This document shows positions 33,155-41,623 of a DNA stretch of 64,000 nt, in pieces; positions within the stretch are counted from its first letter, which is position 1, and each line of letters opens with the position of its first letter. Origin of the DNA: Pseudomonadota bacterium. Lineage in GTDB: Bacteria; Pseudomonadota; Gammaproteobacteria; Steroidobacterales; Steroidobacteraceae. The stretch is from the NCBI GenBank assembly GCA_023417315.1, contig JAEZFW010000037.1, positions 1 to 64,000 on the forward strand. The letters run 5' to 3'. Below the pieces are notes generated by a model. It was not told the origin of the DNA and made no database searches. It was given only the letters and a program-made list of their open reading frames with translations. Both the position numbers and the translations under genes were made by a program.

Positions 33155-35875
33155 TCAGTGCGCTCCATCCCAGTTTTCGCCGACGCCGACATCCACCTTG
33201 AGTGGTGTACGCAGCTCCGCGGCACTGCTCATGATCTCGCGGACGCGCGGAACGACTGCATCCACTGCCTCGCGTTTCACTTCGAACACGAGCTCATCGT
33301 GAACCTGCATGATCAAGTGCGCGTCGATGCCTGAGGAGGCGATCCATCGATCGACTTCGATCATCGCGCGCTTGATGATATCTGCGGCCGTTCCTTGCAT
33401 GGGTGCGTTGATCGCGGCGCGTTCCGCACCTTGTCGGAGGTTGTTGTTCCGAGAGTGGATGTCATTCAAGTACAAGCGCCGGCCGAATACAGTTTCGACA
33501 TAGCCGCGCTCGCGCGCCTGCTGCCGAGTTTCCTCCATGTAGCGGCGCACGCCTGGATAGCGCTCGAAGTACAGGTTCACGTAGTGCTGCGCTTCGGTTC
33601 GTGAGATCCCTAAGCGGCTCGCGAGACCGAACGCGGACATGCCGTAGATCAACCCGAAGTTGATCGCTTTCGCAGATCGACGCTGCTCCGCGCTCACTCC
33701 ATCGAGCGGCAAGCCGAACACTTCCGCCGCAGTCGCCTGATGGATGTCGCGATCTTCGCTGAATGCGTTCAGCAATCCTGCATCCGTAGACAAGTGAGCC
33801 ATGATGCGCAGCTCGATCTGCGAGTAGTCGGCTGCGACGATCACCCAGCCTTGCGGCGCGACGAACGCTTGTCGAATGCGTCGGCCTTCGGACGTTCGGA
33901 TCGGGATGTTCTGCAGGTTCGGATCCGCGGAAGACAAACGGCCTGTCGCGGCGATCGCTTGTTGATACGTCGTGTGAACGCGCCCAGTACGCGGATTGAT
34001 CTGCAGAGGGAGCTTGTCCGTGTACGTCGATTTGAGCTTGGAGCACGCGCGATAGTCCATGATCGTGCGCGGCAACTCGTACGATTCCGCGAGCTCTTCG
34101 AGCACGTCTTCGGCCGTCGATGGCTGACCGGTCGGCGTCTTGCGTAGTACGGGCAATCCAAGTTTCCCGAACAGTACCTCTTGTAGTTGCTTGGGCGATT
34201 CGAGTGCGAAGGTCGTGCCTGCTGCACGGTGAGCTGCGCTTTCCAGCTCATGCATGCGTACAGCAAGCTCGCTGCTTTGCTGACGCAGAACGTCTCCATC
34301 GATCAAGACGCCACGCCGCTCCATTCGCATCAGTACAGGCGCAAGCGGCTGCTCGATCTGCGAATACACGCTCGTGAGCGTCGGAGCCGCTTCAATGCGC
34401 GGCCACAGCGTTCGATGCAGCTGGAGGGCAACGTCGGCTTCTTCGGCGGCGCATCGTGTGGCGATGTCGAGCGCAACTTGGCTGAAGCCGATCTGCTTCG
34501 CGCCCCGACCGACGATCTCGTCGTAGTTCGCCGTCTCGCGACCTAGATATTTTCGTGCGAGCGCATCGAGCTCGTGCCGGGTTGCGGTACTGTTCCATAC
34601 GTAGGATTCGAGCATCGCATCGAACCGCGCGCCGCGAAGCTCGACTCCATAGCGGCTCAAGATGTGTGCTGCGAACTTCAAGTGATGCCCGATCTTGGCG
34701 GGGCGCTCGTTGGTGAGCACGGGTTTCAACATATCGAGCGCCGTGCTCGAGTCCAGCTGCGAGGGTGCGCCGGCATAGTCATGTGCGAGCGGCAGATAGC
34801 CCGCGACGCCCGGCTCCATCGAGAACGCAAGGCCGATGAGATTCGCCTGCATGTAATCGCCCGAGCTCGTCTTCGTATGGAGCGCGACGCAGTCCGAGGA
34901 CTGCATTCGCTCGATCCACTGCGCGAGCACCTCTCTGGTCGTGATCGTTTCATAGTTGCGCGGCGCCGTCGGGCTCGCGAGCGGCGTTGCCTCGAGCGGC
35001 GGCGCTTCGGGTGTTCCGGTTCCTTCCCCAAGTTGGCGTAGAAATGCGCGTAGCTCGAGGCGCGTGTAGAGCTCGCGCAGGCGCTCACGATCCGGCTCGC
35101 GCTGCACGAGTGACTCGTAGGCATGCTCGAGCGGCACATCGCAATCGAGCGTTGCGAGCTTGCGCGAAAGCTCCAAGTCTTTGAGGCTTGCGCGCAGGCT
35201 CTCTCCGACTTTGCCAGCGATCGCGTCCGCATTCGCGATGAGATTGTCGAGCGTGCTGTATTCGTTCAGCCACTTCGCCGCCGTCTTCGGTCCGACCTTG
35301 GCTACGCCCGGAATGTTGTCCGAGGTATCGCCGACCAGCGCAAGATAATCGACGATTTGCTCCGGCCACACGTCGAACTTGTTCTTCACTCCTTCGCGAT
35401 CCAAGCGTGAGCCTGTCATCGTATTGACGAGCGAAATGCGCTCGCCCACGAGCTGCGCCATGTCTTTGTCGCCGGTCGAGATCAATACATCGACATCGTC
35501 GGCAGCCGCTCGCTTCGCGAGCGTTCCAATCACATCGTCGGCTTCGACGCCCTCGATGCGCAGTAACGGCAATCCCAGTGCTTCCACACATTCGAGCAGC
35601 GGCTTCAATTGAGCGCGTAGATCATCCGGCATGGGGGAACGCTGTGCCTTGTAGGATTCGAACAGCGCGTCGCGGAACGTACGACCTGGTGCGTCGAAGA
35701 CAACGGCCATCAGCTGTGGCGATTCTTCCTTGCACAGCTTCTGCAACATGTTCAACACGCCGAGCACTGCACCCGTGGGCTCGCCTCGCGAGTTCGACAA
35801 CGGCGGCAACGCATGGAATGCGCGATACAAATACGAGGAGCCGTCCACCAGGACGAGCTTGCGTCGTGCGCTCAT
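33155..35875 (-). CDS. polA: DNA polymerase I with degenerate proofreading domain
   Basis: 906 residues in three domains: 5'-3' exonuclease (1-290, acids as in VFDAPGRTFR, GVEADDVIG and STGDKDMAQL), 3'-5' exonuclease fold (about 310-500) and family A polymerase (500-906, with DYSQIELR, RRSAKAINFGLIYG and MQVHDELVFE). It repairs and matures Okazaki fragments. In the proofreading domain the E. coli DTE motif (D355, E357) reads HTK (H333, K335) and the third acid D424 is A402; only the D501 equivalent (D481) remains, so proofreading should be lost. Its ATGA start overlaps the lptM stop by 4 bases. The stop abuts a duplicated repeat element. Confidence 0.97.
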   Translation of the reverse strand: MSARRKLVLVDGSSYLYRAFHALPPLSNSRGEPTGAVLGVLNMLQKLCKEESPQLMAVVFDAPGRTFRDALFESYKAQRSPMPDDLRAQLKPLLECVEALGLPLLRIEGVEADDVIGTLAKRAAADDVDVLISTGDKDMAQLVGERISLVNTMTGSRLDREGVKNKFDVWPEQIVDYLALVGDTSDNIPGVAKVGPKTAAKWLNEYSTLDNLIANADAIAGKVGESLRASLKDLELSRKLATLDCDVPLEHAYESLVQREPDRERLRELYTRLELRAFLRQLGEGTGTPEAPPLEATPLASPTAPRNYETITTREVLAQWIERMQSSDCVALHTKTSSGDYMQANLIGLAFSMEPGVAGYLPLAHDYAGAPSQLDSSTALDMLKPVLTNERPAKIGHHLKFAAHILSRYGVELRGARFDAMLESYVWNSTATRHELDALARKYLGRETANYDEIVGRGAKQIGFSQVALDIATRCAAEEADVALQLHRTLWPRIEAAPTLTSVYSQIEQPLAPVLMRMERRGVLIDGDVLRQQSSELAVRMHELESAAHRAAGTTFALESPKQLQEVLFGKLGLPVLRKTPTGQPSTAEDVLEELAESYELPRTIMDYRACSKLKSTYTDKLPLQINPRTGRVHTTYQQAIAATGRLSSADPNLQNIPIRTSEGRRIRQAFVAPQGWVIVAADYSQIELRIMAHLSTDAGLLNAFSEDRDIHQATAAEVFGLPLDGVSAEQRRSAKAINFGLIYGMSAFGLASRLGISRTEAQHYVNLYFERYPGVRRYMEETRQQARERGYVETVFGRRLYLNDIHSRNNNLRQGAERAAINAPMQGTAADIIKRAMIEVDRWIASSGIDAHLIMQVHDELVFEVKREAVDAVVPRVREIMSSAAELRTPLKVDVGVGENWDGAH

Positions 35876-36144
35876 GGAGTGCCCGGTTGCGGCTGCGTCG
35901 GACGCGCAGGATCGGGCGGCGTCACTGGAGTGTGCGTGTCGGTTGCCGGTGTGTCGTGCGTTCCACGACGATTCTCGCGCTCTTCCGATTCAGACTCCGC
36001 AGCCTCGGCATCGCTGTGAGCCGGAACGCTCTCACGTCCGCGATCGGGTAAGTAGAGCGGACCCGTCTGCCCGCATGCGGAGCACAGCATCGCAATCAGT
36101 GAGACGCTGACGAAAGAGAAGAAGCGGTGCCGCGTGAACTGCAT
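35872..36144 (-). CDS. lptM: LptM/YifL-type small lipoprotein
   Basis: 90-residue lipoprotein. The signal peptide FFSFVSVSLIAMLCSAC ends in a lipobox, and the mature start CGQTGPLYLP is the hallmark of LptM (YifL), which assists maturation of the LptD/LptE LPS translocon at the outer membrane. The rest is a low-complexity Glu/Pro/Thr tail. An ATG further upstream (36216) is in frame, but the one at 36144 starts the signal peptide. It overlaps polA (ATGA), so the two are co-translated. Confidence 0.85.
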   Translation of the reverse strand: MQFTRHRFFSFVSVSLIAMLCSACGQTGPLYLPDRGRESVPAHSDAEAAESESEERENRRGTHDTPATDTHTPVTPPDPARPTQPQPGTP

Positions 36145-36228
36145 GACCGCAGTATAGCTAAGGAACGCGGTGAGGTGATGCCGACACCGGTTCCCCTGCC
36201 GGCGATGCCACATCATTCCATGACGAGA

Positions 36229-36645
36229 TTACTTGTCGAGAATCGCTATCGTAATTCGCGAGACGCACACGAGCTTTTCCTGCTCGTTCACGATCCGAAT
36301 GTCCCAAACATGACTGCGCCGTCCGATGTGGAGGGCTCGCGTCGTGCCGATCACAAATCCGTCAGCAACAGCCCGCACGTGATTCGCGTTGATTTCTTGA
36401 CCGACGGCTTGGTACTTATCTGGATCGATCACGAGACCAGCGGCGACGCTCCCCAGCGTCTCTGCCAACGCGACCGACGCACCGCCGTGGAGAATGCCAT
36501 GCGGCTGACGCGTACGGTCGTCGACTGGCATGCGGCCCTTCAGATAATCAGGACCGAGCTCGATGAACTGCATGTCGAGATGACTTGCGAGTGTGGCACG
36601 CCGGAAGTGAATTTGATCGAGCGTGTAGGGGCGGAACCAAAGCAT
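36229..36645 (-). CDS. Hotdog-fold acyl-CoA thioesterase (YdiI/PaaI-like)
   Basis: 138 residues of the hotdog fold. The motif GRMPVDDRTRQPHGILHGGASVALAET, with catalytic Glu in LAET, and GQEINANHVR, LHIGRRSHVWDI match YdiI, the 1,4-dihydroxy-2-naphthoyl-CoA thioesterase of menaquinone synthesis; relatives act on other aromatic or medium-chain CoA esters. No men genes are visible, so the substrate is open. The frame extends upstream through a repeat arm to 36708, but the ATG at 36645 is where homology begins. Confidence 0.85.
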   Translation of the reverse strand: MLWFRPYTLDQIHFRRATLASHLDMQFIELGPDYLKGRMPVDDRTRQPHGILHGGASVALAETLGSVAAGLVIDPDKYQAVGQEINANHVRAVADGFVIGTTRALHIGRRSHVWDIRIVNEQEKLVCVSRITIAILDK

Positions 36646-36651
36646 GCAGAT

Positions 36652-36773
36652 GTGACGTAAGTGATACGTGACGGAAGTGATATAGGCCAGAACGCTTTGA
36701 CCAGCCATCAGGCTACATTGCGACTCTACCTCTGGCCTACATCACTTTCATCACTTCCATCGCCTATATCACT
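36652..36773. repeat. Tandem-unit inverted element 8 (unit AAGTGATG)
   Basis: Left arm 36652-36691 (GTGACGTAA, GTGATACGT, GTGATATAGGCCAGA) and right arm 36731-36773 (TCTGGCCTACATCAC and further complementary units). Loop about 40 bases. The right arm supplies the argH stop codon (36769-36771). Confidence 0.85.
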
Positions 36774-37956
36774 GCTTCTTCAAGCTCTCTCCCACCCGCC
36801 GATACGCTTCCCGAAACGGTATACCTTCCTTGACCACGAGCTCGTTCGCTTGCGCAGCAGCATGGATGGATGGGTCGAGGCGAATACGCTCCGCACGGAA
36901 CTTCACGCCTCCGAGCGCGGCGGGGAGAATCGCGAGCGTATCGAGGCACAGATCGATACTGCGGAAGAGCGGCGCTTTGATGAGCTGAAGGTCGCGCTGG
37001 TAACCGGATGGCAGCTTCGCGGTAATGCTCATCACCTCCAGCAGGCACGCTTGCGCGCTGGCGGTCCGCCCGCGAACGAGCTCGAACACGTCGGGATTGC
37101 GCTTCTGCGGCATGATCGAGGAGCCCGTGGTGAAAGTATCCGGGAGCTCGACGAACGAAAACTCCTGCGTGTAGAAGAGAAGCAGGTCGGAGGCGAGTCG
37201 GCCGACGTCTTGCATCACCAGTGCAATCTCGAATGCGAGTTGTGCTTCCGCTTTGCCGCGCGACAGCTGAACTGCGGTCACAGGTTCGTGTACCTGGGCG
37301 AATCCGAGACGCTGACGCGTCTTCTCGCGATCGATCGGCAAGTTGGGCGAGCCATATCCTGCGGCCGAACCCAGGGGGCTCTTGTTCAAACGACGCTGCA
37401 CCTGTCGGAATGCTTCTGCGTCATCGCGTAACTCGGCCGCGAATCCGCCGGCCCACAGAGCGACTGAGCTCGGCATGGCCTGTTGCATGTGCGTGTAACC
37501 AGGCAGCGCAATTGCTCCATCGCGATTGGCTAACGCATCGAGCGCATCTGCCACGGTAAGCACTTCGTCGGCGAGCACATCGACCGCATCCCGCAGATAC
37601 AGACGCAGCGCGGTCAGGACCTGATCGTTGCGTGAACGGCCTAGATGAACGCGCTTCCCCGCCTCGCCGATGCGAGCCGTGAGCAGCGTCTCGAGAGCGG
37701 TTTGGCCATCCTCATGCTGCAGAGAAACCTGCCATTGGCCGCTCGCGTGCTCGGCTGCAAGATCGGTGAGCGCCGAGCGAATCGCATTCAAGTCATCGCT
37801 CGAGAGCAGTCCCTGTGCGTTCAGCATTTCCGCATGGGCGATCGATGCCTGAACGTCGTACGCGATCAGACGGTTGTCGAGCGCGTGATCCTCACCGGCC
37901 GTATAGCGCAACACGCGCTCATCGAGTGGAGCGCCTTTGTCCCAAAGGCGTGTCAC
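36769..37956 (-). CDS. argH: Argininosuccinate lyase, short form
   Basis: Last step of arginine synthesis: argininosuccinate to arginine and fumarate. 395 residues with the superfamily signature GSSIMPQKRNPD and the catalytic-loop and substrate motifs HLGRSRNDQ and PGYTHMQQA. It ends soon after VPFREAYRR-like residues (GIPFREAYRRVGESL), lacking about 50 C-terminal residues of the E. coli enzyme; xanthomonad ArgH proteins end at a similar place, so this is a lineage form rather than a broken gene. The stop lies inside a repeat arm. It is the last gene of the arg run. Confidence 0.95.
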   Translation of the reverse strand: MTRLWDKGAPLDERVLRYTAGEDHALDNRLIAYDVQASIAHAEMLNAQGLLSSDDLNAIRSALTDLAAEHASGQWQVSLQHEDGQTALETLLTARIGEAGKRVHLGRSRNDQVLTALRLYLRDAVDVLADEVLTVADALDALANRDGAIALPGYTHMQQAMPSSVALWAGGFAAELRDDAEAFRQVQRRLNKSPLGSAAGYGSPNLPIDREKTRQRLGFAQVHEPVTAVQLSRGKAEAQLAFEIALVMQDVGRLASDLLLFYTQEFSFVELPDTFTTGSSIMPQKRNPDVFELVRGRTASAQACLLEVMSITAKLPSGYQRDLQLIKAPLFRSIDLCLDTLAILPAALGGVKFRAERIRLDPSIHAAAQANELVVKEGIPFREAYRRVGESLKKQ

Positions 37957-37976
37957 GGCGACTCTCCGTGACGCGC

Positions 37977-38118
37977 GGCTGTCGGCTGTAGGCTGTAGGC
38001 CGTAGCCAGAGAAAACAGGCTCGGGATGTCTGCTGCGGGACGGTTCGGCATGGTGTTCGCTTCGTCTGCGTCGGGTCTTTTTCTGACCTACAGTCTACAG
38101 CCTAGAGCCTACAGCCTA
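37977..38118. repeat. Tandem-unit inverted element 9 (unit GGCTGTA, 7 bases)
   Basis: Left arm 37977-38010 (GGCTGTC, GGCTGTA, GGCTGTA, ending AGCCAGA) and right arm 38092-38118 (TCTGACC then CTACAG-type units). Loop about 80 bases. The right arm supplies the argB TAG stop (38116-38118). The unit is 7 bases rather than 8. Confidence 0.85.
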
Positions 38119-39039
38119 TCCGCCGGCTTGCTGCTCGGCTGCGCTCAGTGCGCTGATGTTCTCGACGACGAGCGTGCCGGTGCCTTCGTTCGTGAACACT
38201 TCCGCGAGGATGCTGTCCGTCGACTTGTATGAGATGACGTGCACGCGACGCACGCCGCCGCGGATGGCTTCCTCGATTGCTTTCGCTTTCGGGAGCATGC
38301 CGTCTTTGAGGCTGCCTTGCGCTTTGAGCTTCTGCAATCCTGCGAGGTCCGTGTACGAGATGATCGATCGTGTGTCCTCGAGCGACTCCAGGATGCCCGG
38401 GGCACCCGTGCACAACATGAGCTTCTCGGCTTTCAATGCGGCTCCGATGCCCGCGGCAACGGTGTCCGCGTTGATATTGAGGAGCGTGCCTTTGTCGTCG
38501 GCCGAGACAGGACTGACCACAGGCATCAATCCATCATCCAAAAGCTGCTGCAGCACCTTCGCGTCGATGAGATCGATGTCACCCACGAGGCCGTAATCGA
38601 TCACTTCACCCTCCACCTGCACCGGCGGACGCTTGTGCGCACGCACGAGCCCGGCATCCACGCCGCTCACGCCGACGGCTGCAATGTCGAGCTCGCGGCA
38701 GATGCCGAGGATCTGAGTGTTCACGAGTCCGTTCAGGACCATGCTCGTCACTTCCATGGATTTCTCGTCGGTGACGCGTCGTCCCGCAACCATGCGGGGG
38801 GTGATGCCGAGCGACTCTTGAATCTGAGTGAGCTGCGGCCCGCCGCCGTGCACGAGCACGACACGGATGCCGACCTGGTGAAGAATGGCGACTTGCTCGA
38901 TTAGCGCACGCGTCGACGCCAGATCACCGAACACGCCGCCGCTCGCTTTGATGACGAACACCTTGCCCTTGTACATGCGGATGTACGGCGCCGCGCTTCG
39001 CAACGCACGAACGGCAACGGAAGGATCGGAACGGAGCAT
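38116..39039 (-). CDS. argB: N-acetylglutamate kinase
   Basis: Second step of arginine synthesis: phosphorylates N-acylglutamate with ATP. 307 residues of the amino-acid-kinase fold, with VIKASGGVFGD (ATP site Lys), VLVHGGGPQ (substrate loop), INADTVAAGIGAAL and the C-terminal LKDGMLPKAKA. There is no N-terminal or C-terminal acetyltransferase domain, unlike the fused synthase-kinase of xanthomonads. GAGGTG lies 8 bases before the ATG. It lies between argF' and argH, with a repeat element in each gap. Confidence 0.94.
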   Translation of the reverse strand: MLRSDPSVAVRALRSAAPYIRMYKGKVFVIKASGGVFGDLASTRALIEQVAILHQVGIRVVLVHGGGPQLTQIQESLGITPRMVAGRRVTDEKSMEVTSMVLNGLVNTQILGICRELDIAAVGVSGVDAGLVRAHKRPPVQVEGEVIDYGLVGDIDLIDAKVLQQLLDDGLMPVVSPVSADDKGTLLNINADTVAAGIGAALKAEKLMLCTGAPGILESLEDTRSIISYTDLAGLQKLKAQGSLKDGMLPKAKAIEEAIRGGVRRVHVISYKSTDSILAEVFTNEGTGTLVVENISALSAAEQQAGG

Positions 39040-39115
39040 CTTCAGAGCACCTCGGTGAGCTTCGACAAGCGTTAGCTGATGTTAAACGTGAGGAGTTTCG
39101 AGAACGTTCGAGCTT

Positions 39116-39208
39116 GGGTACTCGGGTATCGGGTTCTGGGCACTGGCCAGAAGAGATCCATCGTGCGACCTCCTGCCAGAACCCGACAACCCAGAACCCG
39201 ACAACCCA
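39116..39208. repeat. Tandem-unit inverted element 10 (unit GGGTTCTC)
   Basis: Left arm 39116-39151 (GGGTACTC, GGGTATC, GGGTTCT, ending GGCCAGA) and right arm 39175-39208 (GCCAGAACCCGACAACCC repeated). Loop about 23 bases. The right arm ends two bases before the argF' stop. Confidence 0.85.
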
Positions 39209-39210
39209 TC

Positions 39211-40209
39211 TCAGCCTCGCAAGAGACGATAAAGCACCGCCATCTGTACGACCATCCGATTAAAGGCTTCGCGGATGACGACGCTGCGCGAACCATCGAG
39301 CACTTCATCGGCGACGGCGACATTGCGTCGCACGGGTAAGCAATGCATGAAATGGCAGTTGCGGTCCGCGTTCTTGAACCAGCTGTCCTTCACGCACCAA
39401 TCGCCCAAGTATTCGCGCAGGCGTGCGTCTGCTTCGTTGTCGCCGTAATGCTGGGGCGAGCCCCACTCTTTGGCGTACAAGACGTGCGCGCCCTCGAGCG
39501 CTTCAGTGCGATCGGTGGTTTCTCTCACCGATCCGCCTGACGCGCGGGCCGCTTGATGAGCCTTATCCATGATCGGTTCGGGCAACGCGAAGCCTTCGGG
39601 ACGCAGCACAACGACTTCCATTCCACGCATCGCTGCCATGTGCACGGTTGATGAGGGCACTGCGAGCGGCAGGGCGCGAGGATGATTGGCCCAACTCAGA
39701 ACGAACTTGCCCCGTTCAGGCACGCGCAGTTCATCCATCGTGTGCCAATCCGCGAGCGCCTGGCATGGGTGACTCACCGCAGATTCCATGTTGACGAGCG
39801 GTTTGTCGCAAAGGTCCGCCATCATGCGAAAACCTGTTTCGGCGAGATCCGCGGCGAGGTTGCGTCCTTCCGCAAACATGCGAATACCCATGGCATCGCA
39901 ATAGGACGCGAGCACCGGCACTGCTTCGCGCACATGTTCCGCAGCCGCGCCGTTCATGATCGCGCCAGAGCGCGTTTCCATCTGCCACGTGCCTTGTCCC
40001 GGCGTGATCACCACGGCGGTGCCGCCGAGACGCATCATCGCGCTCTGAAACGAGGCGAGCGTGCGCAACGAAGGATTCAGGAACAACAGCCCGAGCACCT
40101 TGCCTGCAAGCGCCTGCGGTTGCGGGTGTTGCTGCAAACGCGAAGCCAATCCCAGCAGATCTTTCACCTGCTCGCGCGGAAGGTCGGAGAGATCGAGGAA
40201 GCGGTTCAT
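39211..40209 (-). CDS. argF': N-acyl-ornithine carbamoyltransferase (ArgF'-type)
   Basis: 332-residue carbamoyltransferase of arginine synthesis. The carbamoyl-phosphate loop reads NPSLRTLASF, and the second half has HCLPVRRNV rather than the HCLPA of ordinary ornithine transcarbamylase. Together with VNMESAVSHPCQALAD and FVLSWANHPRALPLAV this matches the N-acetyl- or N-succinyl-ornithine enzymes of xanthomonads and Bacteroidetes. The position reported to set acetyl versus succinyl preference (Glu or Pro) reads Ala here (NGAAAEH), so the acyl group is uncertain. The start ATG at 40209 has no ribosome site because the repeat arm begins six bases upstream. Confidence 0.88.
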   Translation of the reverse strand: MNRFLDLSDLPREQVKDLLGLASRLQQHPQPQALAGKVLGLLFLNPSLRTLASFQSAMMRLGGTAVVITPGQGTWQMETRSGAIMNGAAAEHVREAVPVLASYCDAMGIRMFAEGRNLAADLAETGFRMMADLCDKPLVNMESAVSHPCQALADWHTMDELRVPERGKFVLSWANHPRALPLAVPSSTVHMAAMRGMEVVVLRPEGFALPEPIMDKAHQAARASGGSVRETTDRTEALEGAHVLYAKEWGSPQHYGDNEADARLREYLGDWCVKDSWFKNADRNCHFMHCLPVRRNVAVADEVLDGSRSVVIREAFNRMVVQMAVLYRLLRG

Positions 40210-40214
40210 AGGTT

Positions 40215-40347
40215 GAGTGACGAAGTGATGAGGTGACAAAGTGACGAGGTCAGAGCAGGGTTTGTTATCTCAATCCACATAATTCAGTGAGGATGTTTGG
40301 GTGCGCATGGCGAATCTGACTTTCGTCACGTCGTCACCTCGTCACTT
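40215..40347. repeat. Tandem-unit inverted element 11 (unit GTGACGAA)
   Basis: Left arm 40215-40254 (five units ending GGTCAGA) and right arm 40315-40347 (TCTGACTTTCGTCAC onward). Loop about 60 bases. The right arm contains the argD stop (40342-40344); the left arm displaces the argF' ribosome site. Confidence 0.88.
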
Positions 40348-41523
40348 AGGAATCCGCGCTAGCGCATCCCGAAGCTGCTCGACGTGCTCACTTTCGAGCA
40401 CGAACGGAGCGAGGATGCGAAGGACGTTCGGGTCGGCACTCGTGCCAGTGAGGATGCCGAGTTTCAGCAGTTCCGCTTGGATGTCTTTCGCGGGGCGTGT
40501 CGTGCGTAGTCCCAACAGCAGGCCTGCGCCTTGCGTGCCCGTCACGGGCCCCACGATGCACTTCTGTCGGATCTCGGCCGAACGCTGACGCACGTTATCG
40601 AGCAGCTTCTCCGATTCGATGATATCGAGCACGGCTTCTACGATGGCGCACGCCATCGGTCCGCCACCGAACGTCGTGCCGAGCGAGTCGGTCTTGAGAT
40701 ATGGCGCAACATGATCTGCAACCATCATCGCGGAGACCGGGAAGCCTGCGCCGAGTGCCTTGGCCGTCGTGAGGATGTCTGGCGTGACGCCATACATGTT
40801 GGCCGCGAATGGGTAACCGGTACGCGCGACACCACACTGCACTTCATCGAAGATGAGAATGGAGCCGTTCTCGCTGCAGCGGAAGCGCAGTGCCTCAAGA
40901 AATGCTTTCGGTAGATCGACCGCGCCCGCGACGCCTTGGATCGGCTCGACGATGACGGCCGCGGTTTGATCGTCGATGAGCGTTCCAAGCTTGTCGATGT
41001 CTGTCGGCTTGATGAAAGTGACATCGAAAGGCTTCTTGGGAAAGCCGTACCACTTCTTCTCTGCGCCCCAAGTCACCGCCCCCGCCGCGGCCGTTCGGCC
41101 GTGAAAGCTGCCTTCCACCGCGATCACTTTCGTGCCGCCTGTCATTTTGCAGGCGAGCTTCAAAGCATTCTCGTTGGCCTCGGCGCCGGAGTTCACGAAG
41201 AAAACAGTGTCGAGTCCCAATCCGCAGAACTCCGCAAGCTTCGTGGCGGCGCGGCGGCGCACATCGAGCGGTACGGCATTGCTCTGAAAGCACAACGAAC
41301 GTGCTTGTGAGGTGAGCGCTTCGACCCAGCGCGGATGACCGTAGCCGAGTGCTGCGACCGCATGTCCCCCATACAGATCGAGCACGCGACGACCGCCCGG
41401 TGTGTGCAGATACACGCCTGTTGCGTCAGCGACCTCGAGCGGAAATTGCGCGAACACCGGCGCCAGATGATCGGGCAGTGCGCGATTGATCGAAGTGACG
41501 TTGTCAGGGGCGATTTTGTTCAT
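40342..41523 (-). CDS. argD: Acetylornithine aminotransferase
   Basis: PLP-dependent class III aminotransferase of 393 residues that makes N-acylornithine from the semialdehyde. Motifs: NSGAEANENALKLA, SFHGRT, ILIFDEVQCGVARTG (PLP ring Asp), and Lys in LTTAKALGAGFP forming the Schiff base; TFGGGPMAC near the end. It may also serve succinylornithine or lysine-pathway substrates. Its stop lies inside a repeat arm. It is between argC and argF'. Confidence 0.95.
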   Translation of the reverse strand: MNKIAPDNVTSINRALPDHLAPVFAQFPLEVADATGVYLHTPGGRRVLDLYGGHAVAALGYGHPRWVEALTSQARSLCFQSNAVPLDVRRRAATKLAEFCGLGLDTVFFVNSGAEANENALKLACKMTGGTKVIAVEGSFHGRTAAAGAVTWGAEKKWYGFPKKPFDVTFIKPTDIDKLGTLIDDQTAAVIVEPIQGVAGAVDLPKAFLEALRFRCSENGSILIFDEVQCGVARTGYPFAANMYGVTPDILTTAKALGAGFPVSAMMVADHVAPYLKTDSLGTTFGGGPMACAIVEAVLDIIESEKLLDNVRQRSAEIRQKCIVGPVTGTQGAGLLLGLRTTRPAKDIQAELLKLGILTGTSADPNVLRILAPFVLESEHVEQLRDALARIPK

Positions 41524-41534
41524 CGATGCAATCC

Positions 41535-41613
41535 AGTGACTCGTGATTCGTGATTCGCGGGTCGTAAGAAGGTGTGATGACTCTGACGAGTCACGACGCG
41601 CGAGTCGCGAATT
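41535..41613. repeat. Tandem-unit inverted element 12 (unit GTGATTCG)
   Basis: Left arm 41535-41568 (GTGACTC, GTGATTC, GTGATTCGCGGGTCG) and right arm 41582-41613 (TCTGACGAGTCACGACGCG and on). Loop about 13 bases. It lies between argD and argC, the right arm ending 10 bases before the argC stop. Confidence 0.82.
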
Positions 41614-41623
41614 ACCCTGTCCA

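Noticed and set aside
36646..36708. N-terminal extension of the thioesterase up to an ATG at 36708
   Set aside because: The extra residues are encoded by the repeat arm and are absent from the family; the ATG at 36645 begins the conserved domain.
36769..37956. ArgH truncated by the repeat element into a pseudogene
   Set aside because: The short C-terminus matches xanthomonad ArgH as I recall it and all catalytic motifs are intact, so it is treated as a functional short form.
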